Origin: Roseateles sp. DAIF2
GTDB lineage: Bacteria; Pseudomonadota; Gammaproteobacteria; Burkholderiales; Burkholderiaceae_C
NCBI RefSeq assembly: GCF_015624425.1
Contig: NZ_CP049919.1
Coordinates: 4,340,001-4,404,000 of the forward strand
Reading direction: 5' to 3'
Length of the DNA stretch: 64,000 nt
Shown: positions 28,951-36,747 of the stretch, in pieces
Position numbering within the stretch: position 1 is the stretch's first letter
Layout: the number at the start of each line of letters is the position of its first letter
Made by a program: the position numbers and the translations under genes
The notes under the pieces: model-generated
What the model saw: only the letters and a program-made list of their open reading frames with translations
Told to the model about the DNA's origin: nothing
The model's database searches: none

Positions 28951-30254
28951 TTCTCGTCTTCTCCGTCGTCATCAGCCAGTCGCGAGACCAGCACCTTGTC
29001 CACACGTTTGCCGTCGAGGTCCACGACCTCGAATCTCCACGCGTTCCACTCCACCACATCGGCCGTGCGCGGCAGACGCCCCAGCAGCAGCATGACCATG
29101 CCCGCCAGGGTGTTGTAGCGCCCACGATCCTCCTCGGGCAGTTCCTTCAGGCCCAGGCGGTCCTTCAGCTCGGGGCTCGGGATCAGGCCGTCCATCAGCC
29201 AGCTTCCGTCCTCGCGCTGCACCGCCCAGGCATCGCCATCGCTCGGGGCCGAGAACTCGCCGGCGATGGCTTCCAGCACATCGCGCACCGAGATCACGCC
29301 CTGCACCTCGCCGTATTCGTCGACGACGAACACCAGCTGCGCATCCGAGCCGCGGAAATGTTCCAGCAACTCCATGCCCGACAGAGTCTCGGGCACGAAG
29401 ATCGGCGCCTCCAGCCCCTCGGCCAGCACCAGCGGCTCGCAGGCCAGCGAGCGCTGCAGCAGCTGCTGCGCCGACATCACGCCGACCACATCCGACAGGC
29501 CGCCGCGACACACCGGGTAACGACTGTAGCCATGGGCCTTCAGCATCTCCAGCACCTGCGAGGCGTCGTCGTCGATGTCCAGCCAGGCGATCTCGGCGCG
29601 CGGGATCATCATCGAGCCGACCTGGCGCTCGTCCAGGCGGAACACATTGCGCACCATCTGGTGCTCCTGCTCCTCGATCACGCCGGCGTCCAGGCCCTCC
29701 TCCAGGCTGGCCGCGATCTCCTCCTCGGTCACACCGCGCTGCACCTTGCCGCGCAGACCCAGCAGGCCCAGGGTCGCGTCGGTCGAGAAGCTCAAGAGCT
29801 TGACCAGCGGACGCGCGACCAGCGAGAGGAATTCCATCGGCGGCGCCACCAGGCGCGCGACCGTCTCGGGATAGATCTGACCCAGGCGCTTGGGCACCAG
29901 CTCGCCGAAGATGATGGTCAGCACCGTGATGATCATCACCACCAGGCCGGTGGCCGTCAGATCGGCCGCGCGCTGCGGCATGTGGAAGATGGCCTCCAGC
30001 CAGGCGCCCAGCGGGCCGGAGAAGGCGGCCTCGCCGACGATGCCGTTCAGCACGCCGATCGAGGTGATGCCGATCTGCACCGTCGACAGGAACTTGGTCG
30101 GGTTCTCGTGCAGGTCCATCGCGGCCTGCGCCCCGGACTCCCCTCCCTCCACCATCACCTGAAGCCTCGCCTTGCGGCTGGCGGTCAGCGCCATCTCGGA
30201 CATGGCAAACAAGCCGTTGAGCAGAATCAGGAAGATGACAAGCGCAGTATCCAT
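28947..30254 (-). CDS. CNNM/CorC (hemolysin-type) membrane protein
   Basis: A 435-aa protein. An N-terminal DUF21/CNNM transmembrane domain (about 1-190; helices around 2-22, 55-75, 95-125 and 128-150; GELVPKRLG). Two CBS motifs (about 205-330; MMIPRAEIAWLDID, VFVVDEYGEVQGVISVRDV) and a C-terminal CorC_HlyC domain (about 345-430) follow. The family is linked to Mg2+/Co2+ efflux or homeostasis. The ATG at 30254 fits the first helix and gives a standard length; the longer frame upstream has no support. Divergent from apaH. Confidence 0.92.
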   Translation of the reverse strand: MDTALVIFLILLNGLFAMSEMALTASRKARLQVMVEGGESGAQAAMDLHENPTKFLSTVQIGITSIGVLNGIVGEAAFSGPLGAWLEAIFHMPQRAADLTATGLVVMIITVLTIIFGELVPKRLGQIYPETVARLVAPPMEFLSLVARPLVKLLSFSTDATLGLLGLRGKVQRGVTEEEIAASLEEGLDAGVIEEQEHQMVRNVFRLDERQVGSMMIPRAEIAWLDIDDDASQVLEMLKAHGYSRYPVCRGGLSDVVGVMSAQQLLQRSLACEPLVLAEGLEAPIFVPETLSGMELLEHFRGSDAQLVFVVDEYGEVQGVISVRDVLEAIAGEFSAPSDGDAWAVQREDGSWLMDGLIPSPELKDRLGLKELPEEDRGRYNTLAGMVMLLLGRLPRTADVVEWNAWRFEVVDLDGKRVDKVLVSRLADDDGEDEK

Positions 30255-30358
30255 TGAGAGCGTGCCGGTTGTCGGGGTATACCCGCGGCCACGCCAATTT
30301 TTCAGAAGGCCGCAAGGGTAGCAGAAGCCCGTGACGAATCCGACAGCACAATCCCGGT

Positions 30359-31186
30359 ATGCACTACCTGATCGGCGACATCCAGGGCTGCTGCGACGCA
30401 CTGGAGCGTCTGCTGGCCCGCCTCGACTTCTCTCCCTCCCGCGACCGTCTCTACCTGCTGGGCGACCTGGTGAACCGCGGCCCGGCCTCCTTGTCCACCC
30501 TGCGCCGCCTGCAGGGCCTGGGCGACGCCGCCACCTGCCTGCTGGGCAACCATGACCTGCACCTGCTGGCCACCGCCGCCGGCGTACGCAAGCCCCACCG
30601 CGGCGACACGGTGCAGGAGATCCTGGACGCGCCGGACCGCGAGGCCCTGCTGCAGTGGCTGTGTCAGCAGCGCCTGGCCTGTTTCGCCCAGGGCTGGCTG
30701 ATGGTGCATGCCGGCGTGCTGCCGCAATGGACCGGCGAGCAGACCCTGGCGCTGGCCGCCGAGGTCGAGACCCTGCTGCGCGACCCGCGGGCCCTGGCCG
30801 AGTTCCTGCCGCAGATGTATGGCAACGAGCCCGAGCAATGGAGCGACGAGCTCACCGGCGTCGCGCGCCTGCGCTGCATCGTCAACGCGCTGACCCGGCT
30901 GCGCTTTTGCGACGCCGAGGGCCGCATGGACTTCAAGACCAAGGACGGCGTGGCCGCCGCGCCGCCCGGCTACATGCCCTGGTTCGACGTGCCCGGCCGG
31001 CGCAGCGCCGGCACCCCGGTGGCCTTCGGCCATTGGTCCACCCTGGGCCTGCTGGAGCGCAGCGACCTGCTGGCGCTGGACACCGGCTGCGTCTGGGGCG
31101 GCCACCTCTCCGCGATGCGCGTCGACGGCGGCCGGCGCGAGCTGATCCAGGTCGACTGCGAACGAGCGTCGGGGGCGGGCGAGTAG
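30359..31186 (+). CDS. apaH: Bis(5'-nucleosyl)-tetraphosphatase (symmetrical)
   Basis: A 275-aa metallophosphatase that splits Ap4A into two ADP. The metal motifs are in order: GDIQG (6-10), GDLVNRGP (35-42), GNHDLH (64-69), then VHAGVLPQW (about 121-129) and [10 protein letters not shown] near 225. It acts in the cytoplasm. The ATG at 30359 opens [11 protein letters not shown], the normal family start. The 104-bp gap to the divergent CNNM gene should hold both promoters, but no strong boxes are evident. Confidence 0.96.
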   Translation: MHYLIGDIQGCCDALERLLARLDFSPSRDRLYLLGDLVNRGPASLSTLRRLQGLGDAATCLLGNHDLHLLATAAGVRKPHRGDTVQEILDAPDREALLQWLCQQRLACFAQGWLMVHAGVLPQWTGEQTLALAAEVETLLRDPRALAEFLPQMYGNEPEQWSDELTGVARLRCIVNALTRLRFCDAEGRMDFKTKDGVAAAPPGYMPWFDVPGRRSAGTPVAFGHWSTLGLLERSDLLALDTGCVWGGHLSAMRVDGGRRELIQVDCERASGAGE

Positions 31187-31279
31187 CGGGCGCGAGGGCG
31201 CTGCGCACGAGGCTAGAATGCGGGCCCTGCGTGCGGTTGAGCGACCGATGCAGCACCGGCAGCCACAGCCGGCCGATCC

Positions 31280-31367
31280 GGAGGCTTGGGGGAGTGGTTT
31301 AACCCAACAGTCTTGAAAACTGTCGACGGGCAACCGTCCGTGAGTTCGAATCTCACAGCCTCCGCCA
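31280..31367 (+). tRNA. tRNA-Ser (anticodon TGA)
   Basis: 88 nt with genome-encoded CCA. The acceptor stem GGAGGCT (31280-31286) pairs with AGCCTCC (31357-31363). The anticodon arm is ACAGT-CTTGAAA-ACTGT, giving TGA. A long variable arm (CGACGGGCAACCGTCCG) and a T arm with GTTCGAATC complete a serine tRNA. A T-rich run follows the CCA directly. The gene abuts the lower-GC segment downstream, and serine tRNAs are common integration sites. Confidence 0.96.
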
Positions 31368-31581
31368 TCTTTTTTGCCGTCTTGAGCACTACTGCGGCTA
31401 TCAATTAAGGCTGAAGGCGCTCCCTCGTTGGATGCAGCTCGTCTGGCTGGCTCTACCCGTTGCAGACAATCGGATGGCCACTAAGCGGCCGTTCGCAGAT
31501 CGTGCATCTCGGCCGTATCGCCCAACCTGACACTGCCGCGAGCGACACCGCAGACCACCTGGATACATCGGCGTCAGGACA

Positions 31582-32262
31582 CTACTTTGTGGGATCACTC
31601 GCTGCCGTGCGGAAGATCGCGTCGACGAGGCGGCTGCCAGCGCCAACAACCTTCGTCAGCACGCGGAGTTGCTCGCGGCATGCCACGTTGTCAGTTGGGT
31701 TCGGATAGTTCAAGGTGTGATCAACCTCGCCCCAGATCTCCTCGAAGAGTGTGCGCACCTGGATCTCACAGCAGTGCGGCGATTCGGCGCGTGGCCGCAC
31801 CAAGTAATGAACGCTGGTATAGAAGCTGTCCTTTACGTGGACCTCTAGTCCCATGTTGGCAAAAAAACCCTGCGCCTCTGGATCCCAGGTGTAGGCCTTA
31901 GGCGGCTCGTTAAATACCCAATCACGCTGGTTCGCCACTTTGTCGATGATCGCGGCATGGATAGCCCGCGCCTGCTCCTGGTACAAATGCAGCACCCGCA
32001 CGCCTGCCAAGTCGGTGACGCGGGTGAACAGGTTGTCGGCTGTTATGGGGTCCCCGCCCGCCTGCTTACGGAGGATTTTTTCCTTTAAGTGCCCCGAGTC
32101 CTTAAGCCGCGACTTGACCGAGTGCACAGCGGAGGTGGAACCACCAGTCAGCTTCGGGTGGCTCGCGAACCAGCCCTCAACTCCCTTCATGAAGATCGAG
32201 AGCTCATGCCGGCGTTCCTCAAACGCGGCGAGAGCGAGGTCGGCAGCGTGCTGGTCAGACAT
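31582..32262 (-). CDS. Single-domain RelA/SpoT-type nucleotidyltransferase
   Basis: A 226-aa protein made almost wholly of a RelA/SpoT synthetase domain. Motifs in order: SVKSRLKDSGHLKEKILRK (basic substrate-binding stretch, about 48-66), DLAGVRV (about 87-93), FYTSVHYLVR (about 147-156), then EIQVRTLFEEIWGEVDH (about 166-182) with the catalytic Glu. No hydrolase, TGS or ACT domain is present, so it resembles a small alarmone synthetase or ToxSAS toxin. The ATG at 32262 lies 10 nt after the parA stop, and its AAGG site overlaps that stop. The product (pp(p)Gpp, ppApp or RNA pyrophosphorylation) cannot be told from sequence. Confidence 0.85.
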   Translation of the reverse strand: MSDQHAADLALAAFEERRHELSIFMKGVEGWFASHPKLTGGSTSAVHSVKSRLKDSGHLKEKILRKQAGGDPITADNLFTRVTDLAGVRVLHLYQEQARAIHAAIIDKVANQRDWVFNEPPKAYTWDPEAQGFFANMGLEVHVKDSFYTSVHYLVRPRAESPHCCEIQVRTLFEEIWGEVDHTLNYPNPTDNVACREQLRVLTKVVGAGSRLVDAIFRTAASDPTK

Positions 32263-32272
32263 AGCCCAACCT

Positions 32273-33370
32273 TCAGTTCAAGGAGTTCAAGCGGTTCAAG
32301 AGATCCTTCGCGAAGGTGTGGTAGAGCGCTTGTGTAGCTTGGTAGAGTCCGCGATTTCCGGCGACCGTTGAAGCGTCTTCCTGCTCAAGTGGTGCACCAG
32401 GCACCCTCCACATCGGGCGCTGGTACTTCTGAGCCATAGCAGGCATGGTGTTGTGCGTATGCATGATGGCGGTGTTGCCGATGGGATGAGACCACACTGC
32501 CTGGTCAAGGTGGTCACGCACCGCCTCAGGGATGAACTCGGCGATCGCGTGGGGGATTTGCGTTGCGTAGTTAAAGTGAGCCTGGGCCAGGTCCCACTCA
32601 GATGCGCCCGTGTACCGCTTGGCGTTGTAGATGGTGAACCCGAGCAGGCGCACAAAGTTCTCGGGGAATAGAGCCCGCTTCTCGTTGGACAGCAGGTGGT
32701 AAATGGTGTCGAACTGCTTCTTCCAGACCGCCAGCGCGTTCCCGATGTTGCGGATACCGTAAAGGGAAAACATATCCGGCATGCAGGGGATCAAAAAGCC
32801 ATCGGTGGTCGAGATGACCAGACGGTTCAGAGTGCCTAAGCTAGGCGACGTGTCCATGATCACGAAGTCATAGCCGAACTGCTGCGCGTAGGCGATCGCC
32901 AACTCCCGAGGCCTTGTTGCCGTTCTCACCGCCAAGGGGTCACCTTGGTAGACCTCACTCCAGCGGCGAGAGACAGCATCCTCGTAGAGATGCATAGTGA
33001 GGCGGCCTGGAATCAGGTCCAGGTTGGTCGCAAGCTTGCGAGGCGGGGGAAGACTGGGAAGGTCATCGATGCCATCCTCAACAGGCTTAAGCAGAAAGTG
33101 GATAGAACGCGTCTGGCCGATCAGTGTGTTGAAGTCGTTCGCGATCAACTTCTGTTGGGCAGATTTGAAGTCAGCTACAAAGGAATCTTCCGCCTTCCAG
33201 ATGTCATGCAGCGTGTCCTGATCCATGCCGTAGATGGTCAGGTTGCATTGGGGGTCGAGGTCGATTAGGAGCGTACGATGGCCTAGCTCCGCGAGCGCAT
33301 GTGCAAGATGAAAGGTCAAGGTGGTCTTGCCTACGCCCCCCTTGTTGTTAAACACTGAGATTGTCTTCAC
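32273..33370 (-). CDS. ParA-family AAA ATPase without a ParB partner
   Basis: A 365-aa MinD/ParA-type ATPase. The deviant Walker A is NNKGGVGKTT (residues 8-17), with DLDPQCNLT near 38-46 and Walker B DFVIMDTSPSLG near 170. The C-terminal part beyond about 230 (TGASEWDLAQAHFNYATQIPHAIAE, then a final helical tail) is longer than in plasmid ParA. The GTG at 33370 has AGGAG at 6 nt. No ParB, no centromere-like repeats and no replication gene are near. It is tightly followed by the RelA/SpoT gene, so the pair is probably one functional unit. Confidence 0.88.
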   Translation of the reverse strand: MKTISVFNNKGGVGKTTLTFHLAHALAELGHRTLLIDLDPQCNLTIYGMDQDTLHDIWKAEDSFVADFKSAQQKLIANDFNTLIGQTRSIHFLLKPVEDGIDDLPSLPPPRKLATNLDLIPGRLTMHLYEDAVSRRWSEVYQGDPLAVRTATRPRELAIAYAQQFGYDFVIMDTSPSLGTLNRLVISTTDGFLIPCMPDMFSLYGIRNIGNALAVWKKQFDTIYHLLSNEKRALFPENFVRLLGFTIYNAKRYTGASEWDLAQAHFNYATQIPHAIAEFIPEAVRDHLDQAVWSHPIGNTAIMHTHNTMPAMAQKYQRPMWRVPGAPLEQEDASTVAGNRGLYQATQALYHTFAKDLLNRLNSLN

Positions 33371-33386
33371 GTTGCGCTCCTACGGT

Positions 33387-33770
33387 TCAGGAGAGCAGCA
33401 TACCTGCAGCGGCCGGCATGCCCGGTGGCGCGCCGTGGTGGTCCATTCTTCTGAGCTCAGCACAGCACTTCAGGCAATCCGCACGCACGCTCGCGCCACC
33501 TGAAGGGATCGTCGGCCCAATCCGAACGACAGCTTGTGGGGCATTTGACCTAATGTTGGCTCTTGGCCGAGGGCAGGCAGGCTGCTCCGGCTGCGGAGCA
33601 GCCATAGGCGATTGCCCCTTAACTACTGCAGTAACCATCTGCGTCGCTGCGCGGCGCTCGTAATCCTCACGTACCCCAGGTATGTTCCGGCTTTTGCACT
33701 CCGGGTGCGTAGTAGCCGGCCGTCCTCGCGACGTTTTCCAACAGCTTGCTAAGGGCTCATAGCGAGCCAT
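33387..33770 (-). CDS. Possible small protein between DUF2726 gene and parA
   Basis: A 127-codon ORF fills most of the 410-bp gap. It starts 10 nt after the DUF2726 stop and ends 16 nt before the parA GTG, spacing typical of an operon gene. The predicted protein has a charged segment VREDYERRAATQMV near residue 34, a Pro-rich middle and a C-terminal DCLKCC cysteine cluster near 100 followed by RRMDHHGAPPGMPAAAG. No known domain is recognised and no good ribosome site precedes the ATG. It may be a real gene, a remnant or chance. A 10-bp inverted repeat (33580-33603) lies inside it. Confidence 0.4.
   Translation of the reverse strand: MARYEPLASCWKTSRGRPATTHPECKSRNIPGVREDYERRAATQMVTAVVKGQSPMAAPQPEQPACPRPRANIRSNAPQAVVRIGPTIPSGGASVRADCLKCCAELRRMDHHGAPPGMPAAAGMLLS
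33580..33603. repeat. Inverted repeat inside the small island ORF
   Basis: GGCTGCTCCG at 33580-33589 and CGGAGCAGCC at 33594-33603 with a 4-nt loop form a perfect 10-bp stem. There is no U-tract on either side. It could be an RNA structure or a protein site, or reflect the Gln/Pro-rich codons of the overlapping ORF. Confidence 0.45.
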
Positions 33771-33780
33771 CGCCCAACGA

Positions 33781-34269
33781 CTAAGCCACGACTGCATCCT
33801 GGGACGCCCGTTGAGTTGGCGGCGCAACCACCGCCCTGACCTCCGCGCCGTCAGGCACATTGCGGAACCGGATCACCCGGTGCCCGGCCTTCTGCAACAG
33901 CGCATCCCTCGCTGCGTCCTGCTGCGCTCGCCCCTTGTGACTCGCGTCATCCAGCTCCACGACGGCGACAACGGCGAAGTCCTTGGTGCAGACCACGAAG
34001 TCGGCCACCTTGCGATCAAACGTGGCTCTGGTGGGGCGGTCCTTGGTGTTGATCAGAGATGAGAACGCCACCTGGGCCAGCACGACATGGTCCGGCAGGT
34101 TTTGTGTGAGCCGGAAGTACATCGCCTGCTCACGCTCGGTCAGCGGCTTCCTGCCGGCAACCCGGCCCGAAGCGCGGCGCCGGCCTTTGCCCATCAGCGC
34201 AAGCAGTACGGCCATGCCGACGAAGAGAAGCAGCAGCAACCATAGGGTTGGCGTGTCCAGTAGTCGCAT
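33781..34269 (-). CDS. Membrane-anchored DUF2726 protein
   Basis: A 162-aa protein. One N-terminal membrane helix (about 6-27, LLLLLFVGMAVLLALMG) and a basic stretch precede a DUF2726 domain (about 45-150). That domain has KVADFVV, then VVELDDASHKGRAQQDAARD and HRVIRF. DUF2726 is usually placed among PD-(D/E)XK-like nuclease folds; the D(x)n-ELDD pattern is compatible, but activity is unproved. The ATG at 34269 has GGGAGG upstream. First gene of the island block. Confidence 0.8.
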   Translation of the reverse strand: MRLLDTPTLWLLLLLFVGMAVLLALMGKGRRRASGRVAGRKPLTEREQAMYFRLTQNLPDHVVLAQVAFSSLINTKDRPTRATFDRKVADFVVCTKDFAVVAVVELDDASHKGRAQQDAARDALLQKAGHRVIRFRNVPDGAEVRAVVAPPTQRASQDAVVA

Positions 34270-34653
34270 TTATTTGTTCCTCCCTTGGCTTTCTTTCCAG
34301 GGCGAGCACAGCCCCCCCGCACGTGAAGAGACTTTTTATCAAAGAGATGCGGGTCCTCTCGACTGTTTAAACCCTCATAGCAACGAGCAGGTCTCCCGTC
34401 GTTGCTTGCTTGTGCTCCGCCTCCTGCACCTCTTCTGGCCTCGCCTACCACGCCACAGCGCTTCTGCACCTCTCATTTCAGGTAGGCCTCGCCACCCGGC
34501 TTTTTCCCCATCTGATCTCGACGCAGTCTTCGCCTACCGCTAGGCTGCGCCTCGCCCCGAAATCAAGTAAAAAAGAGACAAAGAAAAGCAGATTCACCGG
34601 GAGCGACGAAGAAGCAATCGGTCGAAGACGACAAGTAGTTGAGGGAGTTGGCA
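34270..34653. other. Non-coding gap at the island's distal edge
   Basis: This 384-bp stretch has no convincing gene. It holds several pyrimidine-rich runs and short related words (GCCTCGCCTACC, CTTCGCCTACC, GTAGGCCTCGCC). Near 34565-34595 there is a purine-rich tract (AAAAAAGAGACAAAGAAAAG). The promoter of the DUF2726 gene should be in the left part. No copy of the tRNA-Ser 3' end is found. GC content rises back to the chromosomal level at about 34640. Confidence 0.5.
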
Positions 34654-34887
34654 TTGGGTATCTACATTAAGCCCGGAGTCCCCGGGCAGATCCGCACCGC
34701 GCATCTGGCGAGCGGCGACATGACCATCATCGGCCCGGCGAGCGGCGCGCTGGAGCAGGTCGTGTTCGATGTCTGCCGCTGGGACGGCAAGCGCAATCCG
34801 GTCTATGGCGGCTGGACCATTCCGGCGGCCAAGGTCGACAAGGTGCGCATCGCGCTGGAGAGCCAGTGCCAGGAGTTGACGGACTGA
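34654..34887 (+). CDS. Hypothetical small protein
   Basis: A 77-aa ORF (starting GIYIKPGVPGQIRTAHLASG) with high-GC codons like the chromosome. The TTG at 34654 is chosen because GAGGGAG lies 6 nt upstream; TTG at 34639 is an alternative. No signal peptide or membrane helix is seen. The sequence ALEQVVFDVCRWDGKRNPVYGGW is unlike any domain recognised. It may be a conserved lineage-specific protein. Confidence 0.55.
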   Translation: MGIYIKPGVPGQIRTAHLASGDMTIIGPASGALEQVVFDVCRWDGKRNPVYGGWTIPAAKVDKVRIALESQCQELTD

Positions 34888-35007
34888 GATATCCCCCTGC
34901 AATGCCCCGTCTCGGTGATCCTCCGGGCTTTCACGATTGACCGCTGCCTGGGCGCAGTGATCATGGAAGCCTCTTCAACCGGCTTCTTCGTTAAAGGCAT
35001 ACCCATC

Positions 35008-35433
35008 ATGAGTGACGACGGCAGGAACTCCAGCGCGCACCGGGTCAGCCCCGAGGAAATTGCGAAGCTGTGGATGAGCGAGAACGCCATCGTCAACCAG
35101 AAGACCGCCTATTTCATCGCCGCCACCGCCTTCCTGGTGGGCGCGATCGCGCAGGCCTCCGTCAGCCAGGCCGGAACCGTCTACATGGCCATCTGCGGCC
35201 TGGGCCTCTCGATCCTGACCTTTCTTTCGATCGCGCGGACCTGCACCTATCGTGAGCATCTGCGCCGCGAGCTGGAAGGACGCTCGCCGGACTACGCCCG
35301 CCTGCTGCAGCCGAGCTTCTCCTACTTCGACGGCTTCCGCTCCACCGGCGTGCTCAAGGCCATGCCGCTGCTCGGCCTGCTGGCCTGGGGCATCTTCCTG
35401 ACCTGGAAGCTGGGCAAGGTCATGAACGTGTAG
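35008..35433 (+). CDS. Hypothetical membrane protein with three helices
   Basis: A 141-aa protein. A charged N-terminus (PEEIAKLWMSENAIVNQKT) precedes membrane helices at about 35-54 (AYFIAATAFLVGAIAQASVS), 59-77 (VYMAICGLGLSILTFLSIA) and 118-136 (MPLLGLLAWGIFLTWKLG). The ATG at 35008 is preferred to upstream in-frame starts (34915, 34963) because AAAGG sits 10 nt before it and the longer forms add unlikely sequence. Function unknown. Confidence 0.65.
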   Translation: MSDDGRNSSAHRVSPEEIAKLWMSENAIVNQKTAYFIAATAFLVGAIAQASVSQAGTVYMAICGLGLSILTFLSIARTCTYREHLRRELEGRSPDYARLLQPSFSYFDGFRSTGVLKAMPLLGLLAWGIFLTWKLGKVMNV

Positions 35434-35698
35434 CAGCGCGCGGCGGTCCTCGGGCGGACGAGGCAAGCAAGCGCTACGATGCCTGCCCGTAGTCTTTTTC
35501 TTGGCTCTTTGTTCATTGACTTTTGACATTCCTGGCGTGGTCTTGACGGCTCCTGCAAAGAGCCGGGTGGCGCCGGGACGCGGGCATGCGCAATTGCTCC
35601 GTGTCCCCCGGGCCGCTTTGCGCGGCCCTCCTGCGCCCAGACCTTCGCCATCACGGCATCATCAATCAGCACACAAAGAGTCTTTTCTTTCTCCCCGC

Positions 35699-36115
35699 AT
35701 GAGCAGCACGCAACTGATCCTCTTTCGCCTCTCCATCCGGAGCAGCTATGCCCTGAACATGGAAGAGGCCGCCACCGAGGACGAGTTCGACACGATCCAG
35801 TTCTTTGCGGCGGCGGACGGCTCGGTGTGGCGCATCAAGACCTACGCGGTCGACCAGGACGTGCATGTCTGGACCCTGGACGGCAGCGAGATCGGCAGCG
35901 ACCTGGTCGAGATCGCGGTCGGCAACACCGAGGCCAACTACGGGGACGTGCTGGACGAGGGCTATGTGCTGAGCTCCGATACCGGCCTGGCCGGCCTGCG
36001 CGAGCAGCTGGAGGCGCGCGGCCTGCCGCCGCATCTGAACGAGACCAGTTTCGGCGCCGTGTTCTGGACGCCGCCGGACACCAACTACAAGACCAAGTCG
36101 CGCCCGGGCAATTGA
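35699..36115 (+). CDS. Hypothetical acidic protein
   Basis: A protein of about 138 aa, rich in Asp/Glu (EEAATEDEFDTIQFFAAADG) with alternating hydrophobic strands (VWRIKTYAVDQDVHVWTLDG). It has no signal peptide. The start is uncertain: ATG at 35699 has no ribosome site, and ATG at 35759 would give a 118-aa protein. Chromosome-like codon use supports a real gene. The 265 bp before it show nothing clear. It precedes a secreted PLD-type nuclease; no functional link can be claimed. Confidence 0.6.
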   Translation: MSSTQLILFRLSIRSSYALNMEEAATEDEFDTIQFFAAADGSVWRIKTYAVDQDVHVWTLDGSEIGSDLVEIAVGNTEANYGDVLDEGYVLSSDTGLAGLREQLEARGLPPHLNETSFGAVFWTPPDTNYKTKSRPGN

Positions 36116-36140
36116 ACCGGACTCGACGCAACAAATCCGT

Positions 36141-36677
36141 ATGGCAGCAACGAAGATTCTTCAAGGCATCGCGCTAGCCGCCCTGCTCGGCCTCGGCGCC
36201 CCCGCCCATGCCGAGCCCGGCGTCCAGGTCGGTTTCTCGCCGGAGGGCTCGGCGCGCCGGCTGTTGCTGGAGACGATCGCCGACGCCAAACACAGCATCC
36301 AGATGCTGGCCTATGCCTTCCAGGCGCCGGACATCGCGCAGGCGCTGGTCGAGGCCGAGCGGCGCGGCGTGGAGGTGCGCATCGTGGTCGACAAGAAGCG
36401 CAACCTCAACAAGCCAAGCAAAAAGGCCATGGACCTCGTGACCCGGCATGGCGTGGAACTGCGCACCAACGACCGCTTCCACCTGCATCACGACAAGACC
36501 CTCATCGTCGACGGCCAGACGGTGCAGACCGGCTCCTTCAACTACGCGCCCTCCGCCGAGACGGGCAACTCGGAGAACGTGCTCGTCCTGCGCGAGATGC
36601 CCGAGGTCGCGCGCCAGTACCTCGCGCATTGGCAGTCGCGCTGGGATCTCGGCCAGCCCTATCCCGCGCCGCGCTGA
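36141..36677 (+). CDS. Secreted PLD-superfamily nuclease (Nuc-like)
   Basis: A 178-aa protein. The signal peptide (about 1-24, ending APAHA) precedes a single phospholipase-D-fold domain with one HKD motif HHDKTLIVD (His, Lys, Asp spaced H-x-K-x4-D, about 118-126) and GSFNYAPSAETGNSEN after it. Single-HKD proteins act as dimers, as in the Nuc endonuclease of plasmid pKM101. It is probably a periplasmic or secreted DNA endonuclease. The ATG at 36141 gives a proper signal peptide. Confidence 0.9.
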   Translation: MAATKILQGIALAALLGLGAPAHAEPGVQVGFSPEGSARRLLLETIADAKHSIQMLAYAFQAPDIAQALVEAERRGVEVRIVVDKKRNLNKPSKKAMDLVTRHGVELRTNDRFHLHHDKTLIVDGQTVQTGSFNYAPSAETGNSENVLVLREMPEVARQYLAHWQSRWDLGQPYPAPR

Positions 36678-36747
36678 GCGGCGCCGCGCACCAGGCTCAT
36701 CCATACTCCGCCGCAGCCCCTCCCTCATCACGCCAGGAGCTCCTCCG

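Larger units (their letters stand above)
31368..34640. mobile_element. Probable small genomic island next to tRNA-Ser
   Basis: From the 3' end of the tRNA to about 34640 the sequence is visibly less GC-rich than both sides (near 57% by eye), with rarer codons such as TTA, AGA, GTA and ATA. All four coding genes here lie on the minus strand, pointing at the tRNA. No integrase, transposase or repeat of the tRNA 3' end was found at the far side, so the mechanism of arrival is not shown. The 31368-31581 gap between the tRNA and the RelA/SpoT gene contains no convincing ORF. Confidence 0.55.

Noticed and set aside
32273..33370. Plasmid-type partition system
   Set aside because: No ParB gene, no iterons or parS-like repeats and no replication initiator are in the segment.
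34270..34660. Second att site for the tRNA-Ser island
   Set aside because: Looked for a repeat of the tRNA 3' end (GTTCGAATCTCACAGCC) near the far edge; only trivial short matches were found.
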